Shown: positions 20,455-33,630 of the stretch, piece by piece | How positions within the stretch are numbered: position 1 is the stretch's first letter | Layout: every line of letters begins with the position of its first letter | Origin: Aurantimicrobium minutum | Lineage (GTDB): Bacteria > Actinomycetota > Actinomycetes > Actinomycetales > Microbacteriaceae | Reading direction: 5' to 3' | DNA length: 64,000 bases | Assembly: GCF_002355535.1 (NCBI RefSeq) | Contig: NZ_AP017457.1 | Span: 1,240,001-1,304,000, forward strand | The notes under the pieces: model-generated | Seen by the model: only the letters and a program-made list of their open reading frames with translations | The model's database searches: none | What the model was told of the DNA's origin: nothing | Position numbers and translations under genes: made by a program

Positions 20455-21111
20455 CTACGCCCCCTTCACTGCGTTGCGAACGAATACGAGGCGGCCACGT
20501 GCACCAGGAACAGCTCCCTTGACGAGCAAGAGACCCTTCTCTGCGTCTACTGCGTGAACCTTGAGGTTGAGCACGGTGACGCGCTCTCCACCCATACGAC
20601 CGGCCATGCGCATGCCCTTGAAAACACGGCTGGGGGTCGAAGAAGCACCGATAGAACCGGGCTTACGGTGGTTACGGTGTGCACCGTGAGATGCAGATAC
20701 ACCCTTGAAGTTGTGACGCTTCATAACACCGGCGAAACCCTTACCCTTGCTGGTTCCGACGACGTCGACCTTCTGGCCGGCTTCGAAGGTGGAGTCAACG
20801 GTGAGTTCCTGACCTACGGAGTAGGAGGATGCGTCGGGGGTGCGAACTTCAGTCACGTGACGGCGAGGAGTAACTCCAGCCTTCTCAAAGTGACCGGTTG
20901 CAGGCTTGTTAACCTTGCGTGGGTCAATAGCGCCACCGGCGATCTGAACAGCTTCGTAGCCGTCCTTCTCAGTGGTGCGCAGCTGAGTAACCACGTTAGG
21001 GGTGATTTCGATAACGGTGACAGGAACAAGCTTGTTGTTCTCGTCCCATACCTGGGTCATGCCAAGCTTCTTGCCCAGCAGACCTTTAACAGTCTTAGTT
21101 GCGTTTGCCAT
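20455..21111 (-). CDS. rplC: 50S ribosomal protein L3
   Basis: Reaches the peptidyl transferase centre. [20 protein letters not shown] start region and [20 protein letters not shown] with [20 protein letters not shown], the methylated-Gln loop region. 218 residues. Eight bases after rpsJ. Confidence 0.97.
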   Translation of the reverse strand: MANATKTVKGLLGKKLGMTQVWDENNKLVPVTVIEITPNVVTQLRTTEKDGYEAVQIAGGAIDPRKVNKPATGHFEKAGVTPRRHVTEVRTPDASSYSVGQELTVDSTFEAGQKVDVVGTSKGKGFAGVMKRHNFKGVSASHGAHRNHRKPGSIGASSTPSRVFKGMRMAGRMGGERVTVLNLKVHAVDAEKGLLLVKGAVPGARGRLVFVRNAVKGA

Positions 21112-21119
21112 GTCGTCCC

Positions 21120-21428
21120 CTAGAGCTTGATCTCAATGTTGACGTCAGCAGGAAGGTCAAGGCGCATGAGCGAGTCAACAGCCTTGGGCGTGGGGTCGAC
21201 GATGTCGATCAAACGCTTGTGGGTGCGCATCTCAAAGTGCTCGCGGCTGTCCTTGTACTTGTGAGGAGAACGGATTACACAAACTACGTTCTTCTCGGTA
21301 GGAAGGGGCACAGGGCCGACAACAGTTGCACCCGCACGGGTTACTGTGTCAACAATCTTGCGCGCCGAGGAGTCAATGACCTCGTGGTCATATGACTTAA
21401 GTCGAATGCGGATCTTTTGTCCCGCCAT
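21120..21428 (-). CDS. rpsJ: 30S ribosomal protein S10
   Basis: 102-residue head protein, also the NusE partner in antitermination. [20 protein letters not shown] start, [20 protein letters not shown], and the end [11 protein letters not shown]. First gene of the S10 operon, preceded by a 361-bp gap. Confidence 0.97.
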   Translation of the reverse strand: MAGQKIRIRLKSYDHEVIDSSARKIVDTVTRAGATVVGPVPLPTEKNVVCVIRSPHKYKDSREHFEMRTHKRLIDIVDPTPKAVDSLMRLDLPADVNIEIKL

Positions 21429-21789
21429 GTGACTCTCTCTTTCATTCAGTGCGTCGTACAGCCTCGGGACCGCATTGGACGCATCGCGTTAAAACGCTGG
21501 CACTCTACTTTTAGGTGTCGCACCACTGTTTACATGTCAATGTGCTTGGGCTCTCTCCCGCGCGAACACGGCAAAGTCTGGGTTACCCCAGGCTCAGCTG
21601 AGAGCTTTGGCGATGTTCTCTACCTGCGGCCTAACGTGATCGGAATCTCTCCGCCGTTATGCACTGCCAGGGTAGTGATTTCTGCACAAAGGCAGAAAAT
21701 GTCGAACTTGAAGAGTCTGCCACACTTTATAACCGGAGTGCAACCCGGGCGTGTCGAGCAGTTTGCCCACTAAAGACGCCACAGTTGCC
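21429..21789. other. intergenic leader region of the S10 operon
   Basis: No supported gene in these 361 bp. On the minus strand there is a perfect TTGACA (21535-21540) 107 bp before rpsJ, but no good -10 at normal spacing; the nearest AT-rich hexamer TAAAAG (21508-21513) is 21 bases away. A stem CTGGG-TTAC-CCCAG lies near 21579-21592. The long leader may host regulation of the operon. An open frame at 21417-21773 has no protein-like features. Confidence 0.45.
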
Positions 21790-23457
21790 TCAACTAAAGA
21801 AGGGCCGTGGACGACCTTCCGCCGCAGCAGCATCTTCGCGTGTTATATGCGAACGAGCGTGGGCGATAGCAAGCTCTAAATTATCAAAGAGATGGTTGGG
21901 GTGGCGCAGCTCTCCCAGCACACCCACGCGAGTAATCAGCTCACGGTGTTGCTGTGGAATTCCCTTGATAATCGCTGTTTTACCGTCACGTTCGAGTTGA
22001 GTAACGATCTCTGCCAATATCTGTGCACCGGTGGCATCAAGGAACTGCACGCCCGAGAGCTGAATAATCACCACGGTCACGTCAGGAAGAGAAGTGACTT
22101 CCTCATGAATCTTCTCGGCAACCCCAAAGAAGAGGGCTCCCTCAATCCGAAACAAAGCGATGCGCTCATCTGAGGGCTGTGCCGATCCCGGCAAAGCCAC
22201 GCGGTGCACTTTTCCGCGCATGAACAGAGCGCGAACTGAAAACAGCACCGTCACCAGGATGCCCACCACCACTGCTTCCACCAGATCTAGGGTGACGGTG
22301 ATCACCGCGGTGATGACAAAAATGAGCGCATCATGTTTGGTGCTGCGCAGAATCCTCCACGCGGCACGGCTGGGAACCATCCGCACCGCGGTGACCATGA
22401 GCACCCCGGCAAGCGCCGCAAGCGGAATCCTGGAAACGGGACCGGTCGCGATGTAGACCACGGCTAACAACACCACCGAGTGCACGATGGCTGCCATGCG
22501 TGTCTGCGCACCTGAACGAACATTCACGGCGGTGCGAGCAATCGCTCCGGTGGCAGGCATGCCACCAAAGAGCGCTGACCCGACCGAGGCTAAGCCTTGA
22601 CCGATGAGTTCCCGGTTGGGATTAAAGAGTCCGGTATTCGCCATCGAGGCAGCTACGCGTGCAGAGAGCAAAGACTCTATTGCCGCTAGAGCTGCCACGG
22701 CGAGCGCAGGAACAATCAACTCCCCCACCGAGATGCCTGCGAAGTCCGGCAGGGCCGGAAGCGGCAGGGAACTGGGGAGTTCACCAATGCGTTGCAGCGG
22801 TGAGCCGGTGAGTTCGGCCAGGAGGGTGACCACCACTATCGCCACGATGGAACCGGGAACTAGAGGCAGCACTTGGGGAATCGCAACCATCATGAGGGCA
22901 ACCAACAAGACCACACCTAACGACCACAGCGCGAGATTGAGGTTAGTAGCCGCGATGGCATTCCACGCAGAAATCAGTGCACTTGGTGATTCCGCGAATT
23001 CAGGAGAGCCCACCGCTGCAGGAATTTGCTGCAAGAAAATAATGACCGCAATTCCCAGGGTGAAGCCTTCAATGACCGGCCATGGAATAAAACTGATGGC
23101 CCGGCCGAGCCGGAAGATTCCCATCACAAGAACAAACACCCCAGCCAGCAAGCCGACAATAACGACCGAGGCAACCCCGTGATTGGCCACAATGGGAGCC
23201 AGCACCACCACCATGGCTCCGGTAGGACCCGAGACTTGAACATTGGAGCCGCCAAAGACGGCGGCAATAAACCCTGCGACAACTGCCGTAATGAGACCAG
23301 CTTCGGCCCCCACACCTGAGCTCACTCCGAAAGCGAGAGCTAACGGCAGGGCGACGATACCGACGGTGAGTCCGGCAAGCAGATCTGATTTCCAGGTACG
23401 AGGCAAGGCGGCATAGTCTGCGCGGTTCGGCAGTAGAGACATCAATGTCGCCCACAT
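21790..23457 (-). CDS. SulP family inorganic anion transporter with STAS domain
   Basis: A 555-residue membrane protein with about ten to twelve hydrophobic segments followed by a cytosolic STAS domain (from roughly residue 425: FRIEGALFFGVAEKIHEEV, and the loop IIQLSGVQFLDATGAQIL). The N-terminal SulP motif LAGLTVGIVALPLALAFGVS and GGSNVQVSGPTGAMVVVLAP identify the family, which moves sulfate, bicarbonate or related anions. No carbonic anhydrase or sulfate-assimilation gene is beside it, so the substrate cannot be told. It lies in an unusual place between the str and S10 ribosomal operons. Confidence 0.9.
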   Translation of the reverse strand: MWATLMSLLPNRADYAALPRTWKSDLLAGLTVGIVALPLALAFGVSSGVGAEAGLITAVVAGFIAAVFGGSNVQVSGPTGAMVVVLAPIVANHGVASVVIVGLLAGVFVLVMGIFRLGRAISFIPWPVIEGFTLGIAVIIFLQQIPAAVGSPEFAESPSALISAWNAIAATNLNLALWSLGVVLLVALMMVAIPQVLPLVPGSIVAIVVVTLLAELTGSPLQRIGELPSSLPLPALPDFAGISVGELIVPALAVAALAAIESLLSARVAASMANTGLFNPNRELIGQGLASVGSALFGGMPATGAIARTAVNVRSGAQTRMAAIVHSVVLLAVVYIATGPVSRIPLAALAGVLMVTAVRMVPSRAAWRILRSTKHDALIFVITAVITVTLDLVEAVVVGILVTVLFSVRALFMRGKVHRVALPGSAQPSDERIALFRIEGALFFGVAEKIHEEVTSLPDVTVVIIQLSGVQFLDATGAQILAEIVTQLERDGKTAIIKGIPQQHRELITRVGVLGELRHPNHLFDNLELAIAHARSHITREDAAAAEGRPRPFFS

Positions 23458-23522
23458 GCCAGAAAGACTATTCCTGTTGTTGCGTTTTCACCGCACACCC
23501 TCTTCCGCTGAGGGGGAAGGGC

Positions 23523-24419
23523 CTAGCCTTGGACTTTTCCAGAAAATGCGGCAATGGGTTTGAGAATGCTGGGGCGCATCAGCAGCCAGCCAATGACCAT
23601 GGCCACAACCGACAGCGCGAACATACCTGCGCCCAGCCAAGAAGTTCCATCATTGCCGGCAAACATGATGTTGAGATTACGCAAAGCACCTGTGGTGAAG
23701 ACGAGGGTGACGTGCACGACGATAAAGACAAAGAAGTAGAACAACACGATCACGTGCAAAGACCTAGCGAGCTTCTCAGGGAACACGCGGTGCATCCAGC
23801 CCTCTTTCGGCCACAGCGGCGACAGCCGCAGGCCGGTCTTAATTGCAATCGGTGCGGCAATAAAGACAGTGAGGAAATAGGCCAACACTTGCAGGCTGTT
23901 GTAATTCACCCACGCGTTATCGCTGGGCCAATCTAGAGACGCATATTGCAGCCCTGCTGAGAGAGCGTTTGGGAAGACATCCCACGAAGTGGGAACGATA
24001 CGCATCCACTGCCCGGTGACAAAGAGCAACACGATGAAGATCACACCGTTGAGGACCCACAAGAAATCCATCTGGATGTGGAACCAGTGATACAACCCAA
24101 TGCGCTGAGCTGGTGCGTTCTTATTCAGGCGAAATTTTGTGGGGGTCCAAAACGCAGGTGGGCGTTTCTTGGAGCGAATAATCCAGCCCGTGCGAATGAC
24201 AAACAAGAGAAAAAAGAAATTCAGAAAGTGTTGCCAGGCCAACCAGGCAGGAATCCCCACCGGGGCATTCTCCGGAAGTGGTGTCGTTCCCGGATAGGTG
24301 GTGATAAAACGTTCCACCTCAGGAAGTGTGCGCAGCCACTGCGCGATCAAGATGAGGGCAGCAAGTACAACCAGAGCAATGGCACTGTAGCCGACTAGCT
24401 GTTTGCGTTGCACACTCAC
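23523..24419 (-). CDS. cytochrome b561-like integral membrane protein
   Basis: 298 residues with four or five membrane helices. Paired histidines sit in helices as in b-type cytochromes of dehydrogenase gamma subunits: WQHFLNFFFLLFVIRTG, GLYHWFHIQMDFLWVLNG, and RSLHVIVLFYFFVFIVVHV. Such proteins usually carry electrons between quinones and a periplasmic oxidoreductase, often a molybdopterin enzyme. No partner is encoded in the window. It starts with GTG at 24419 and is co-oriented with the SulP gene 65 bp downstream. Function is inferred from helix and histidine pattern only. Confidence 0.72.
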   Translation of the reverse strand: MSVQRKQLVGYSAIALVVLAALILIAQWLRTLPEVERFITTYPGTTPLPENAPVGIPAWLAWQHFLNFFFLLFVIRTGWIIRSKKRPPAFWTPTKFRLNKNAPAQRIGLYHWFHIQMDFLWVLNGVIFIVLLFVTGQWMRIVPTSWDVFPNALSAGLQYASLDWPSDNAWVNYNSLQVLAYFLTVFIAAPIAIKTGLRLSPLWPKEGWMHRVFPEKLARSLHVIVLFYFFVFIVVHVTLVFTTGALRNLNIMFAGNDGTSWLGAGMFALSVVAMVIGWLLMRPSILKPIAAFSGKVQG

Positions 24420-24446
24420 ACCCTCAAATCTATCGAAGTTAACGAA

Positions 24447-24476
24447 GAAAGCCCCGGCCGTGAGGCCGGGGCTTTC
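24447..24476 (-). terminator. terminator after tuf
   Basis: GAAAGCCCCGGCC (24447-24459) pairs perfectly with GGCCGGGGCTTTC (24464-24476) around a four-base loop, 16 bp past the tuf stop. The minus strand continues with TTCGTT. It insulates tuf from the cytochrome gene. Confidence 0.88.
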
Positions 24477-24492
24477 CGATCAGTAATCGAAA

Positions 24493-25686
24493 TTACTTGA
24501 TGATCTTGGTTACGGTACCAGCACCTACGGTACGACCACCCTCACGGATAGCGAAGCCGAGGCCCTCTTCCATAGCGATGGGCTGAATCAGCTCAACGGT
24601 CATGTCAGTGGTGTCACCAGGCATAACCATTTCCTTGCCAGCTGGCAGGGTGATTACACCGGTTACGTCGGTGGTACGGAAGTAGAACTGTGGACGGTAG
24701 TTACCGAAGAATGGGTTGTGACGCCCACCCTCATCCTTGGAAAGGATGTAAGCAGTTCCTTCGAAGTTGGTGTGAGGAGTAACCGAACCAGGCTTTACAA
24801 CAACCTGGCCACGCTCAACCTCTTCGCGCTTGGTACCGCGAAGAAGAAGACCACAGTTCTCGCCAGCCCATGCTTCGTCGAGCTGCTTGTGGAACATTTC
24901 GATACCAGTAACAGTGGTCTTCTGAGTTGGGCGGATACCAACGATTTCAACTTCAGAGTTGATCTGGAGGGTACCGCGCTCGGCGCGACCGGTTACAACG
25001 GTTCCACGACCGGTGATTGTGAAGACGTCCTCAACAGGCATGAGGAATGGCTTGTCCTTGTCACGTACTGGGTCTGGAACAGAGGTGTCTACTGCTTCCA
25101 TGAGGTCCAGGATGGACTGAGTCCACTTGGGGTCACCCTCGAGAGCCTTAAGACCAGATACGCGAACAACAGGAGCGTTGTCGCCGTCGAAGCCCTGGCT
25201 GGAGAGGAGTTCACGAACCTCGAGCTCTACGAGCTCCAGGATTTCTTCGTCGTCAACCATGTCGGACTTGTTCAGAGCTACGAGGAGGTAAGGAACACCA
25301 ACCTGCTTTGCGAGCAGAACGTGCTCGCGAGTCTGAGCCATAGGACCGTCGGTAGCAGCAACAACGAGGATTGCGCCATCCATCTGAGCAGCACCGGTGA
25401 TCATGTTCTTGATGTAGTCGGCGTGACCAGGAGCGTCAACGTGTGCGTAGTGACGCTTTGGGGTCTCGTACTCAACGTGCGAGATGTTGATGGTAATACC
25501 GCGCTGACGCTCTTCAGGAGCGGAGTCGATCGACGCGAAGTCGCGCTGAACGTTGGTTGCGGATGGGTAGGTGTCAGCGAGAACCTTGGAGATAGCTGCG
25601 GTAAGAGTGGTCTTACCGTGGTCAACGTGACCAATGGTTCCGATGTTTACGTGAGGCTTGTTGCGCTCGAATTTGGCCTTAGCCAC
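24493..25686 (-). CDS. tuf: translation elongation factor Tu
   Basis: GTPase that brings aminoacyl-tRNA to the ribosome. G1 [10 protein letters not shown]2 region [13 protein letters not shown]3 DAPGHADY, G4 NKSDMVD are all intact in 397 residues. The start is GTG with AGGAGG five bases upstream. Last gene of the str cluster. Confidence 0.98.
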   Translation of the reverse strand: MAKAKFERNKPHVNIGTIGHVDHGKTTLTAAISKVLADTYPSATNVQRDFASIDSAPEERQRGITINISHVEYETPKRHYAHVDAPGHADYIKNMITGAAQMDGAILVVAATDGPMAQTREHVLLAKQVGVPYLLVALNKSDMVDDEEILELVELEVRELLSSQGFDGDNAPVVRVSGLKALEGDPKWTQSILDLMEAVDTSVPDPVRDKDKPFLMPVEDVFTITGRGTVVTGRAERGTLQINSEVEIVGIRPTQKTTVTGIEMFHKQLDEAWAGENCGLLLRGTKREEVERGQVVVKPGSVTPHTNFEGTAYILSKDEGGRHNPFFGNYRPQFYFRTTDVTGVITLPAGKEMVMPGDTTDMTVELIQPIAMEEGLGFAIREGGRTVGAGTVTKIIK

Positions 25687-25769
25687 GGGGTCCTCCTAGG
25701 ACATTCGAGTAGCTTCCGGTTGGAAACTACAGGGTTTGATTTATTTTACTGAACTCACAAGGAGCGAAA

Positions 25770-27887
25770 TTACTCGCCCTTGTTTTTCTGGACGATCTCG
25801 TCGGCGACAGCCTTCGGGACCTCGGCGTAGCTGTCGAAGGTCATCGAGTACACCGCACGACCTGAGGTCTTCGACCGCAGATCACCGACGTATCCGAACA
25901 TTTCCGACAGTGGGACAAGGGCGCTAACGACCTTGACGCCTGTTGCATCTTCCATGGACTGAATCTGTCCACGGCGAGAGTTGAGGTCACCGATAACGTC
26001 ACCCATGTACTCCTCAGGAGTACGAACTTCAACAGCCATCAATGGCTCGAGAAGTACGGGGTCAGCCTTTCGGGCCGCCTCCTTGAAGGCCATAGAGCCT
26101 GCAAGCTTGAAGGCCATTTCCGATGAGTCAACGTCGTGGTAGGCACCATCAACGAGGATGCCCTTGACGCCGACCATGGGGTAGCCGGCGAGAACACCGA
26201 CTGCCATAGCGGCCTGGAAACCAGCGTCCACAGATGGAATGTATTCACGAGGAACACGTCCACCAGTGACCTGGTTATCGAATTCGTAGATCTTGTCGCC
26301 CTCAACGGTAAGAGGCTCGAGAGAGATCTGAACTTTAGCAAACTGACCAGAACCACCGGTCTGCTTCTTGTGGGTGTAGTCGTGCTTGTCTACCTTGCGA
26401 CGGATGGTCTCGCGGTAGGCAACCTGTGGCTTACCCACGTTTGCCTCAACGTTGAACTCGCGACGCATACGGTCAACGAGGATGTCGAGGTGAAGCTCAC
26501 CCATACCGGAGATCACAGTCTGACCAGTTTCCTGGTCCTGCTCAACACGGAAGGTGGGGTCTTCTTCAGCTAGCTTCTGGATAGCAGTACCCAGCTTCTC
26601 CTGGTCAGCCTTGGTCTTGGGCTCAATAGCAACCGAGATAACAGGCTCGGGGAAGCTCATTGATTCAAGAACAATGGGGTTTGCAGGATCGCAGAGAGTG
26701 TCACCAGTGGTGGTGTCCTTCAGACCGATCACAGCGTAGATGTGACCAGCAGACATCGACTCAACAGGGTTTTCCTTGTTGGCGTGCATCTGGAAGATCT
26801 TGCCGATACGTTCCTTCTTGTCCTTGGTTGCGTTGAGCACCTGAGCACCGGAGTCAGCTGCACCCGAGTAAACGCGGGTGTAGGTCAGACGACCGAAGAA
26901 GGGGTGAACAGCAACCTTGAAGGCCAGAGCCGAGAAAGGCTCCTTTGCATCTGGCTTACGCTCGAGGATCTTTTCCTCATCGCGCACGTCGTGACCCTGA
27001 GTTGCAGGGACGTCGAGCGGGCTGGGGAGGTAGTCCACAACAGCGTCGAGCATGGGCTGAACACCACGGTTCTTGAAGGCAGAGCCACATAGAACGGGGT
27101 AGATCTCAGAAGCGATAACCATCTTGCGGATGGCCTTCTTGATCTCAGCAACAGTGAACTGGTCGTCACCGTTGAGGTAACGCTCGAGCAGTTCGTCGTC
27201 ACCTTCAGCAACAGCTTCGATGAGCTTGGCGCGGTATTCGTTTGCCTTGTCAACGAGATCAGCAGGGATCTCTTCGATGTCGTACTTGGCACCCATTTCC
27301 ACGTCACCCTTAGCGTCTCCACGCCAGGTGAGTGCACGCATCTCTACCAGGTCAACAACACCTTCGAAGGTGTTCTCGAAACCGATAGGAAGCTGGATAA
27401 CAAGTGGCTTAGCGCCCAGACGCTTGATGATGGTGTCTACGGTGAAGTAGAAGTCAGCACCCAGCTTGTCCATCTTGTTGACGAAGCAGATACGAGGAAC
27501 GTCGTACTTGTCAGCCTGGCGCCATACGGTCTCAGACTGAGGCTCAACACCTTCCTTACCATCGAACACTGCAACAGCACCGTCGAGAACGCGGAGCGAA
27601 CGCTCCACCTCCACGGTGAAGTCAACGTGACCGGGGGTGTCAATGATGTTGATCTGGTTCTTGTTCCAGAAACAGGTGGTCGCAGCAGAAGTAATCGTGA
27701 TACCACGCTCCTGCTCCTGGGCCATCCAGTCCATGGTTGACGCACCATCGTGAGTTTCACCGATCTTGTGGTTAACACCGGTGTAGAACAGGATTCGCTC
27801 AGTGGTGGTGGTCTTTCCAGCATCGATGTGAGCCATGATGCCAATGTTGCGGACCTTGTTTAGGTCAGTAAGCACGTCTTGTGCCAC
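25770..27887 (-). CDS. fusA: translation elongation factor G
   Basis: Translocase GTPase of 705 residues. G1 [35 protein letters not shown] and NKMDKLGAD are intact, with domain IV near residues 480-600. Start is GTG with GGAGG six bases before it. Lies between rpsG and tuf. Confidence 0.98.
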   Translation of the reverse strand: MAQDVLTDLNKVRNIGIMAHIDAGKTTTTERILFYTGVNHKIGETHDGASTMDWMAQEQERGITITSAATTCFWNKNQINIIDTPGHVDFTVEVERSLRVLDGAVAVFDGKEGVEPQSETVWRQADKYDVPRICFVNKMDKLGADFYFTVDTIIKRLGAKPLVIQLPIGFENTFEGVVDLVEMRALTWRGDAKGDVEMGAKYDIEEIPADLVDKANEYRAKLIEAVAEGDDELLERYLNGDDQFTVAEIKKAIRKMVIASEIYPVLCGSAFKNRGVQPMLDAVVDYLPSPLDVPATQGHDVRDEEKILERKPDAKEPFSALAFKVAVHPFFGRLTYTRVYSGAADSGAQVLNATKDKKERIGKIFQMHANKENPVESMSAGHIYAVIGLKDTTTGDTLCDPANPIVLESMSFPEPVISVAIEPKTKADQEKLGTAIQKLAEEDPTFRVEQDQETGQTVISGMGELHLDILVDRMRREFNVEANVGKPQVAYRETIRRKVDKHDYTHKKQTGGSGQFAKVQISLEPLTVEGDKIYEFDNQVTGGRVPREYIPSVDAGFQAAMAVGVLAGYPMVGVKGILVDGAYHDVDSSEMAFKLAGSMAFKEAARKADPVLLEPLMAVEVRTPEEYMGDVIGDLNSRRGQIQSMEDATGVKVVSALVPLSEMFGYVGDLRSKTSGRAVYSMTFDSYAEVPKAVADEIVQKNKGE

Positions 27888-27929
27888 AGGATTCCTCCGA
27901 AATTAGGGGTGAACAGGGACTGGCTCGGT

Positions 27930-28400
27930 CTACCAGCGGTAGTGAGCGAAGGCCTTGTTCGACTCGGCCATCTTGTGGGTGTCTTCGCGACGCTTGACTG
28001 CTGCGCCCAGACCGTTTGATGCATCGAGAATCTCGTTCATGAGACGCTCGGTCATGGTCTTTTCGCGGCGAGCCTTGGCGTAGCTGGTCAACCAACGCAG
28101 TGCGAGGGTGTTTGCACGGTGAGGCTTAACCTCAACGGGGACCTGGTAGGTCGAACCACCAACGCGGCGAGAGCGAACCTCAAGGGTGGGGCGCACGTTG
28201 TCGAGTGCCTTCTTGAGAGTGACGACTGCATCTGCACCGGTCTTAGCGGTTACACCTTCGAGTGCACCGTAAACGATGCGCTCTGCGAGACCCTTCTTGC
28301 CATCAAGAAGAATCTTGTTGACGAGCTGGGTAACAATGGGGGCGCCGTATACGGGATCGGCGACAACGGGACGCTTAGGAGCGGGACCTTTACGAGGCAT
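27930..28400 (-). CDS. rpsG: 30S ribosomal protein S7
   Basis: Head assembly protein, 156 residues. [20 protein letters not shown] start, [20 protein letters not shown] signature. Start overlaps the rpsL stop by one base. Confidence 0.97.
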   Translation of the reverse strand: MPRKGPAPKRPVVADPVYGAPIVTQLVNKILLDGKKGLAERIVYGALEGVTAKTGADAVVTLKKALDNVRPTLEVRSRRVGGSTYQVPVEVKPHRANTLALRWLTSYAKARREKTMTERLMNEILDASNGLGAAVKRREDTHKMAESNKAFAHYRW

Positions 28401-28774
28401 TACTTCTTCTCCATCTTCGCTCCGTAGCGGCTACGAGCCTGCTTACGGTTCTTCACGGCCTGGGTGTCGAGTGCACCACGAACGATCTTGTAACGAACAC
28501 CGGGGAGGTCCTTTACACGACCACCACGAACGAGCACCATCGAGTGCTCCTGGAGGTTGTGACCTTCACCGGGAATGTAGGCGGTTACTTCGGTTCCGTT
28601 GCTGAGCTTGACACGAGCAACCTTACGAAGAGCCGAGTTTGGCTTCTTAGGGGTGGTGGTGTACACACGGGTGCATACGCCACGCTGCTGTGGGTTCGAC
28701 TTCAGGGCTGGAGCCTTGGTCTTGGTGACCTTAGGCGTACGTCCCTTACGAACCAACTGGTTAATAGTTGGCAC
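28400..28774 (-). CDS. rpsL: 30S ribosomal protein S12
   Basis: Decoding-centre protein, 124 residues. Contains [15 protein letters not shown] and the [13 protein letters not shown] region; the lysines altered in streptomycin-resistant strains of other species appear as wild type. Start is GTG with AAGGAG upstream. First gene of the str operon. Confidence 0.97.
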   Translation of the reverse strand: MPTINQLVRKGRTPKVTKTKAPALKSNPQQRGVCTRVYTTTPKKPNSALRKVARVKLSNGTEVTAYIPGEGHNLQEHSMVLVRGGRVKDLPGVRYKIVRGALDTQAVKNRKQARSRYGAKMEKK

Positions 28775-28947
28775 TATTTCTCCTTATTAAAACTGCACGG
28801 TGACAGCCGCTAAACGATTTAGCTAAACATCTGCCGCGACGCCACGAGTGTGGAGTCATTGATGACAGATATGCCGTGGGGGTTCGCCACCGGAATAGTG
28901 GGTTGACCCTTAAGGTGTTTCTGGCGCGCAAAACGCACCAATTGAAG

Positions 28948-28977
28948 AGCTTATCCCAGCAGATGGCACCGGGTCAA
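28948..28977 (-). promoter_or_regulatory. promoter of the str operon
   Basis: The minus strand has TTGACC (28972-28977), an 18-base spacer and TAAGCT (28948-28953), 174 bp before rpsL. The -35 element overlaps the stop codon of the upstream membrane-protein gene. This is one of the best promoter matches in the window. Confidence 0.65.
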
Positions 28978-29627
28978 ACGGCAATTTCCTCGGTAGCGCT
29001 GGCCTGATCCGCGTCACGATACTTGCGTGCCTTCAAAGCAATCCAGCCACCGAGCCAGATAGGAATTTCTCGAGAGAGCACTACGGCAACCAAAACCAAC
29101 GGGTTGAAGGCGATTCCGCGCCACATAAACTCAATAGCTTCACTGTAGGTCAGGGTCCACGCGCGAACAGTGAGCAGTCCCGCCCCAATTGCGGTGGCAT
29201 AGGTCAACACCGCAACCAGCAAGCCCCACAGCACAAAAGAGCGCCAGTGGCCAGTGTTTACCAGGATGGCCAGCAGGACAAAGTAGAGCGTGAAGGCAAA
29301 GACGGTCAACCAATACACCGGGGTCAGCAGGAAGCTCACACTGCGTTCTTGAATGAACGCAGCAGCCTCCGTGCCTTCGGATGATGAACCATACAGCCAG
29401 GCAACTGCCGAATAACCCCATGCAGCTAAAGCGTAGAGAACAGCAAAGATCGCACCCCCGAGCAGTGCCACGAGCGCTGCCGTGGTGCGGTTGCTGGGCT
29501 TGGTGTCTACTGCGGGAGAATCTTCACTCGTGCCAGCTGCCACCGAAGCAAAACCAGCACCGCGAGCGGCCTCCTCTTCGGGAGTTGGCTTGAAAAACTC
29601 GGGGTGTTCCTGTGCAACATCACTCAT
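28974..29627 (-). CDS. membrane protein of unknown function
   Basis: 217 residues from the ATG at 29627 (MSDVAQEHPEFFKPTPEEEA). A soluble Ala/Glu-rich N-terminal stretch of about 60 residues is followed by four hydrophobic segments: LVALLGGAIFAVLYALAAWG, FLLTPVYWLTVFAFTLYFV, FVLWGLLVAVLTYATAIGAG, and FNPLVLVAVVLSREIPIWLG. The C-terminal tail is charged. An in-frame start 20 codons earlier would run into the rpoC terminator and is rejected. I do not recognise the family; its position between rpoC and rpsL is the only context. Confidence 0.8.
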   Translation of the reverse strand: MSDVAQEHPEFFKPTPEEEAARGAGFASVAAGTSEDSPAVDTKPSNRTTAALVALLGGAIFAVLYALAAWGYSAVAWLYGSSSEGTEAAAFIQERSVSFLLTPVYWLTVFAFTLYFVLLAILVNTGHWRSFVLWGLLVAVLTYATAIGAGLLTVRAWTLTYSEAIEFMWRGIAFNPLVLVAVVLSREIPIWLGGWIALKARKYRDADQASATEEIAV

Positions 29628-29648
29628 GATGCGCCCAGCGTACAACGA

Positions 29649-29678
29649 CGAAAGCCCCGCCTCGTGGCGGGGCTTTCG
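29649..29678 (-). terminator. terminator after rpoC
   Basis: CGAAAGCCCCGCC (29649-29661) pairs with GGCGGGGCTTTCG (29666-29678) around TCGT, 36 bp past the rpoC stop. Confidence 0.85.
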
Positions 29679-29714
29679 GTAAGTCACAAACTCAGTACTG
29701 AGTGTGTTTCCTAC

Positions 29715-33590
<3,876 letters not shown>

Positions 33591-33630
33591 TTTAACTCTT
33601 TCCTTAGATTCTTACTTGTCTGACTGTCGT

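Noticed and set aside
21417-21773. 118-residue plus-strand frame in the S10 leader
   Set aside because: Overlaps rpsJ start antisense, and its translation looks random (many Cys, Arg, His and Ser, no domain).
24718-25752. 344-residue plus-strand open frame
   Set aside because: Antisense to tuf; the long frame reflects biased codon use in a highly expressed gene.
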